Shown here one piece after another: positions 43,741 to 45,681 of a DNA stretch of 45,681 nt (positions are counted from its first letter, which is position 1; each line of letters starts with the position of its first letter). This DNA is from Pseudanabaena sp. M53BS1SP1A06MG. GTDB taxonomy: Bacteria > Cyanobacteriota > Cyanobacteriia > Pseudanabaenales > Pseudanabaenaceae. Where the stretch lies: the NCBI GenBank assembly GCA_020404105.1, contig JADBWH010000091.1, forward strand, positions 1-45,681, given 5' to 3'. The position numbers and the translations under genes are program-made. A model generated the notes under the pieces. The model was not told the DNA's origin. It saw only the letters and a list, made by a program, of their open reading frames with translations, and made no database searches.

Positions 43741-44295
43741 ATGTTGGAATATATTGTCAGTTTATGGCTTTGCGATCGCCGATTTACCAAAGCTCAAAGC
43801 CACAGTGCATTGGGATTTACCTTAATTGAATTAATGGTCACTATGATTATCATCGGGATTTTAGCTGCGATCGCTCTCCCTGCATTTCTCAATCAAGCTA
43901 ACAAAGCTCGATTCGGTGAAGCAAAAGCTTACATCGCTACAATGAGCCGACTACAACAAGCATATTACCTAGAAAAACAGGTATTTGCAGGTAATATGTC
44001 TCAATTAAACCTAGGAGCCAATACGTCATCATCTAATTTTACTTACGGTATTATTACAGGTGATATCAGTGGGAATAATACTCCTGTTCAGTTAAATCAA
44101 ATTGTGACCAATGTCGCAACGCCAGTAGCAGTAAACGCTATTAATCCCTATTTGAGTGTCGTTGGTATTCCTGGGGTAGCCAGAATTGATACAGTTTTTT
44201 GTGTTGCTAATTCGCCATCCGTTAGTCCTGCCCCTGGATCTCTGGATGTTAGCAATCAAATAATGGTCTGTCCTAATAATTTCGCTCTTGACTAA
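43741..44295 (+). CDS. Type IV pilin-like protein
   Basis: The 184-residue protein has a prepilin leader of about 25 residues, the cleavage and methylation site SALG-FTLIELMV with Glu at mature position 5, and a hydrophobic helix (IIIGILAAIALPAFL). It then shows the cyanobacterial pilin pattern ARFGEAKAYIATMSRLQQAY. The globular part ends with two cysteines that could form a disulfide (FCVANSP and MVCPNN). The leader is long. A GTG at 43729 is an alternative start; neither has a strong ribosome binding site. A major-type pilin follows 430 bp downstream. This one may be a minor pilin. Confidence 0.85.
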   Translation: MLEYIVSLWLCDRRFTKAQSHSALGFTLIELMVTMIIIGILAAIALPAFLNQANKARFGEAKAYIATMSRLQQAYYLEKQVFAGNMSQLNLGANTSSSNFTYGIITGDISGNNTPVQLNQIVTNVATPVAVNAINPYLSVVGIPGVARIDTVFCVANSPSVSPAPGSLDVSNQIMVCPNNFALD

Positions 44296-44299
44296 TCAA

Positions 44300-44437
44300 G
44301 TTTAGGGTTTGGGTAGTCCTAGAAAGGAAAGGATTTATTTGGGTAAGGATGGACGGCGCTTCGCGCCGCCCATCCTTACCTATTTAGGTCTACCAAGGTT
44401 TGTGTACCCGCCTTCGGCGGGTACACAAACCCTAAAC
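44300..44437. repeat. 138-bp double-hairpin MITE, family F
   Basis: Perfect 12-bp terminal inverted repeats GTTTAGGGTTTG (44300-44311) and CAAACCCTAAAC (44426-44437) enclose two separate hairpins: GGTAAGGATGGACGGCGC with its complement (44342-44380) and GGTTTGTGTACCCGCC with its complement (about 44398-44430). It begins 5 bases after the pilin stop codon. Confidence 0.75.
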
Positions 44438-44470
44438 CTGTAAACGCTATATGAAGCTATAGCATCCCTA

Positions 44471-44604
44471 AGTTCGGGTTAAGCTGACAAATTTTAAAAG
44501 CCAAAAGTAAGAGCCTTGCTAAGCAAGGCTCTTACTTTTGGACGTTGAGAGAGGTTTTGCTACGCAAAACCTCTCTCAACGTCCGTTTTAAATTATCCCG
44601 AACT
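44471..44604. repeat. 134-bp double-hairpin MITE, family C, copy 2
   Basis: The ends are AGTTCGGG (44471-44478) and CCCGAACT (44597-44604), perfect inverted repeats. Two tandem perfect hairpins lie inside: CCAAAAGTAAGAGCCTTGC with its complement, and GACGTTGAGAGAGGTTTTGC with its complement. It matches 2503-2638 in plan and length. With family F just upstream it fills the gap between the two pilin genes. Confidence 0.75.
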
Positions 44605-44724
44605 CGCGTTAAAAAACTTTGCAAAAAAATTTTTTTCTCTGAGTGATAGCTTTTTATTTTTTGGAGGGTAAGTTAGTTGCACAATCAAAAAGTTAACCTT
44701 ACTGACTTACGGAACTGAAAAAGT

Positions 44725-45312
44725 ATGAAATCTGAATTCAAGACCAAGCTCATTCAACACATCCTTAACAAAAAAGATTCTGAAAAAGGCTTCACTCTGA
44801 TTGAACTTCTCGTTGTTATCATCATCATCGGTATTCTTGCAGCGATCGCGCTTCCTTCCTTCCTCAACCAAGCTGCAAAAGCTCGTCAATCAGAAGCTAA
44901 GACCTATGTTGGTTCTTTTAATCGTACTCAGCAAGCTTACTACCTAGAAAAACAGCAGTTTGCTCCAGACCTTGGTTCCTTGGCTGTAGGTGTTCCTGCA
45001 ACTACTGACAATTACAGCTATGCAACTACTGGTTCTACCAGAGGTGCAGTTGGTACTAGTGCCAATGCTTATAGTTATTCCCGACCTATACCTACCAACT
45101 TGAAGGCTTACGCTGGTGCTGTAAGTATATCTACTCCAACAGGTAGCAACGAAGCTACAACATTGTCAACTATCGCTGAAGCCACTCTACCTCCAGTTAA
45201 TGGCGGTATCACCAATGCTAACGTCACAGTCTTAACGAATGCTTTTACTATTACAACTAACGCTGCTCCAGCAGTTGTTACTGGTAACACTGGTTTCGTT
45301 GCTGTTAACTAG
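44725..45312 (+). CDS. pilA: Type IV major pilin PilA-like protein
   Basis: The 195-residue prepilin starts with a basic, Lys-rich leader of about 22 residues ending SEKG, cleaved before FTLIELLVVIII (Glu at mature position 5). The hydrophobic N-terminal helix and the stretch KARQSEAKTYVGSFNRTQQA are typical of cyanobacterial PilA. The C-terminal globular domain is Ala/Thr/Ser-rich with no cysteine, unlike the upstream pilin. It should assemble into thick pili for motility and DNA uptake. A hairpin at 45397 ends the unit. The two pilins share the leader-helix region and the QQAYYLEKQ segment, which points to duplication. Confidence 0.92.
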   Translation: MKSEFKTKLIQHILNKKDSEKGFTLIELLVVIIIIGILAAIALPSFLNQAAKARQSEAKTYVGSFNRTQQAYYLEKQQFAPDLGSLAVGVPATTDNYSYATTGSTRGAVGTSANAYSYSRPIPTNLKAYAGAVSISTPTGSNEATTLSTIAEATLPPVNGGITNANVTVLTNAFTITTNAAPAVVTGNTGFVAVN

Positions 45313-45396
45313 TCAATTTGGACTTGTTTCTTAGAATGTTTAGTAATTTGTTCTCTTTCAATAGACTTTTACTAATTGCATACAATATTAAATAGC

Positions 45397-45431
45397 AAAT
45401 AGAGGGTAGGTAATGAACCTGCCCTCTATTT
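45397..45431 (+). terminator. Terminator after pilA
   Basis: A stem AAATAGAGGG / CCCTCTATTT, extended by AGG / CCT past single mismatched bases, with a short loop, followed by a T-containing tract. It lies 84 bases after the pilA stop codon. Confidence 0.65.
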
Positions 45432-45473
45432 ACTATTTATAGTAAGGGACTTGCGATTAATTAAATTACCTAC

Positions 45474-45519
45474 GGCTTCGACTGCGCTCAGCCAACGTTG
45501 ACTGAGCGCAGTTGAAGCC
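45474..45519. repeat. Hairpin of unknown role
   Basis: Arms GGCTTCGACTGCGCTCAG and CTGAGCGCAGTTGAAGCC pair with one G-T type mismatch across a 10-base loop. It lies between the pilA terminator and the family E MITE. No gene is seen in this 369-bp end region. Confidence 0.55.
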
Positions 45520-45540
45520 ATACAAAGGTTAAATAACTAA

Positions 45541-45681
45541 CTGATGTTACGTGGAAGTTTCTAAGACCCTCACCCCTAGCCCCTCTCCCATTAAGGGAGA
45601 GGGGAACAAGAAATTAGTCTAGCTCCCCCTCTCCCTTGTTGGGAGAGGGGGCAGGGGGGTGAGGGTGATATTTGTTCCACG
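45541..45681. repeat. MITE family E, second copy, cut by the right edge
   Basis: It begins CTGATGTTACGTGGAA and continues as a near-identical reverse complement of 15419-15568, reaching TTCCACG at the last base. If it has the same 150-bp length, nine more bases (TAACATCAG) lie just outside the window. The upstream flank is AACTAA, the probable target sequence. Confidence 0.85.

Overview
The window is chromosomal DNA of a cyanobacterium. It carries photosystem I genes (psaL, psaI), a light-independent protochlorophyllide reductase operon, many HIP1-type palindromes (GCGATCGC), a PilA-type pilin and a cyanobacterial WD40/kinase fusion. The amount of hairpin repeat DNA would fit a Pseudanabaena-like freshwater strain, but that placement is a guess made without any database search.

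Layout. 1-1259: mobile-element debris (start of an IS1-like gene, an IS30 transposase remnant cut by an 89-bp TA-flanked MITE). 1260-2180: a TIGR01777 SDR protein. 2181-2842: four back-to-back hairpin repeats. 2843-5330: lpxA, nth, psaL, psaI. 5463-9802: a luminal pentapeptide protein, ftsY, a GAF-PP2C phosphatase and a small membrane protein. 9873-10203: initiator tRNA and a candidate 6S-like RNA. 10317-11057: a DUF554 membrane protein. 11430-15415: chlN-chlB-chlL. 15642-19012 (minus): a two-gene NitT/TauT-type ABC importer with no binding protein. 19308-24743: glycosyltransferase-GtrA, pgsA, a kinase-WD40 protein and a TPR protein. 24891-35851 (minus): aldose epimerase, DCC protein, a 1480-residue acidic pentapeptide protein, hydrolase, zinc ribbon, Uma2 remnant, two GT2 glycosyltransferases and rnc. 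35910-40784 (plus): an amino-acid-binding lipoprotein and five proteins I do not recognise. 40921-43681: a GH19 enzyme with four N-terminal repeats, Uma2 and a P-loop protein. 43741-45312: two pilins separated by two mobile-looking hairpin elements.

Main points. (1) The chlNBL operon is of the BchN/BchB/BchL type found in purple bacteria and, as I recall, marine picocyanobacteria; it is not the usual cyanobacterial ChlN/B/L type. This implies horizontal transfer. (2) A 150-bp MITE with 16-bp perfect terminal repeats lies between the chlL stop codon and its terminator, and its 6-bp target duplication contains the stop codon. A second, inverted copy runs off the right edge. (3) At least five families of hairpin MITEs are scattered through intergenic DNA. 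(4) Genes 37347-40784 form a block of unknown proteins, two of which share an N-terminal motif. This block is the best candidate here for an undescribed system.
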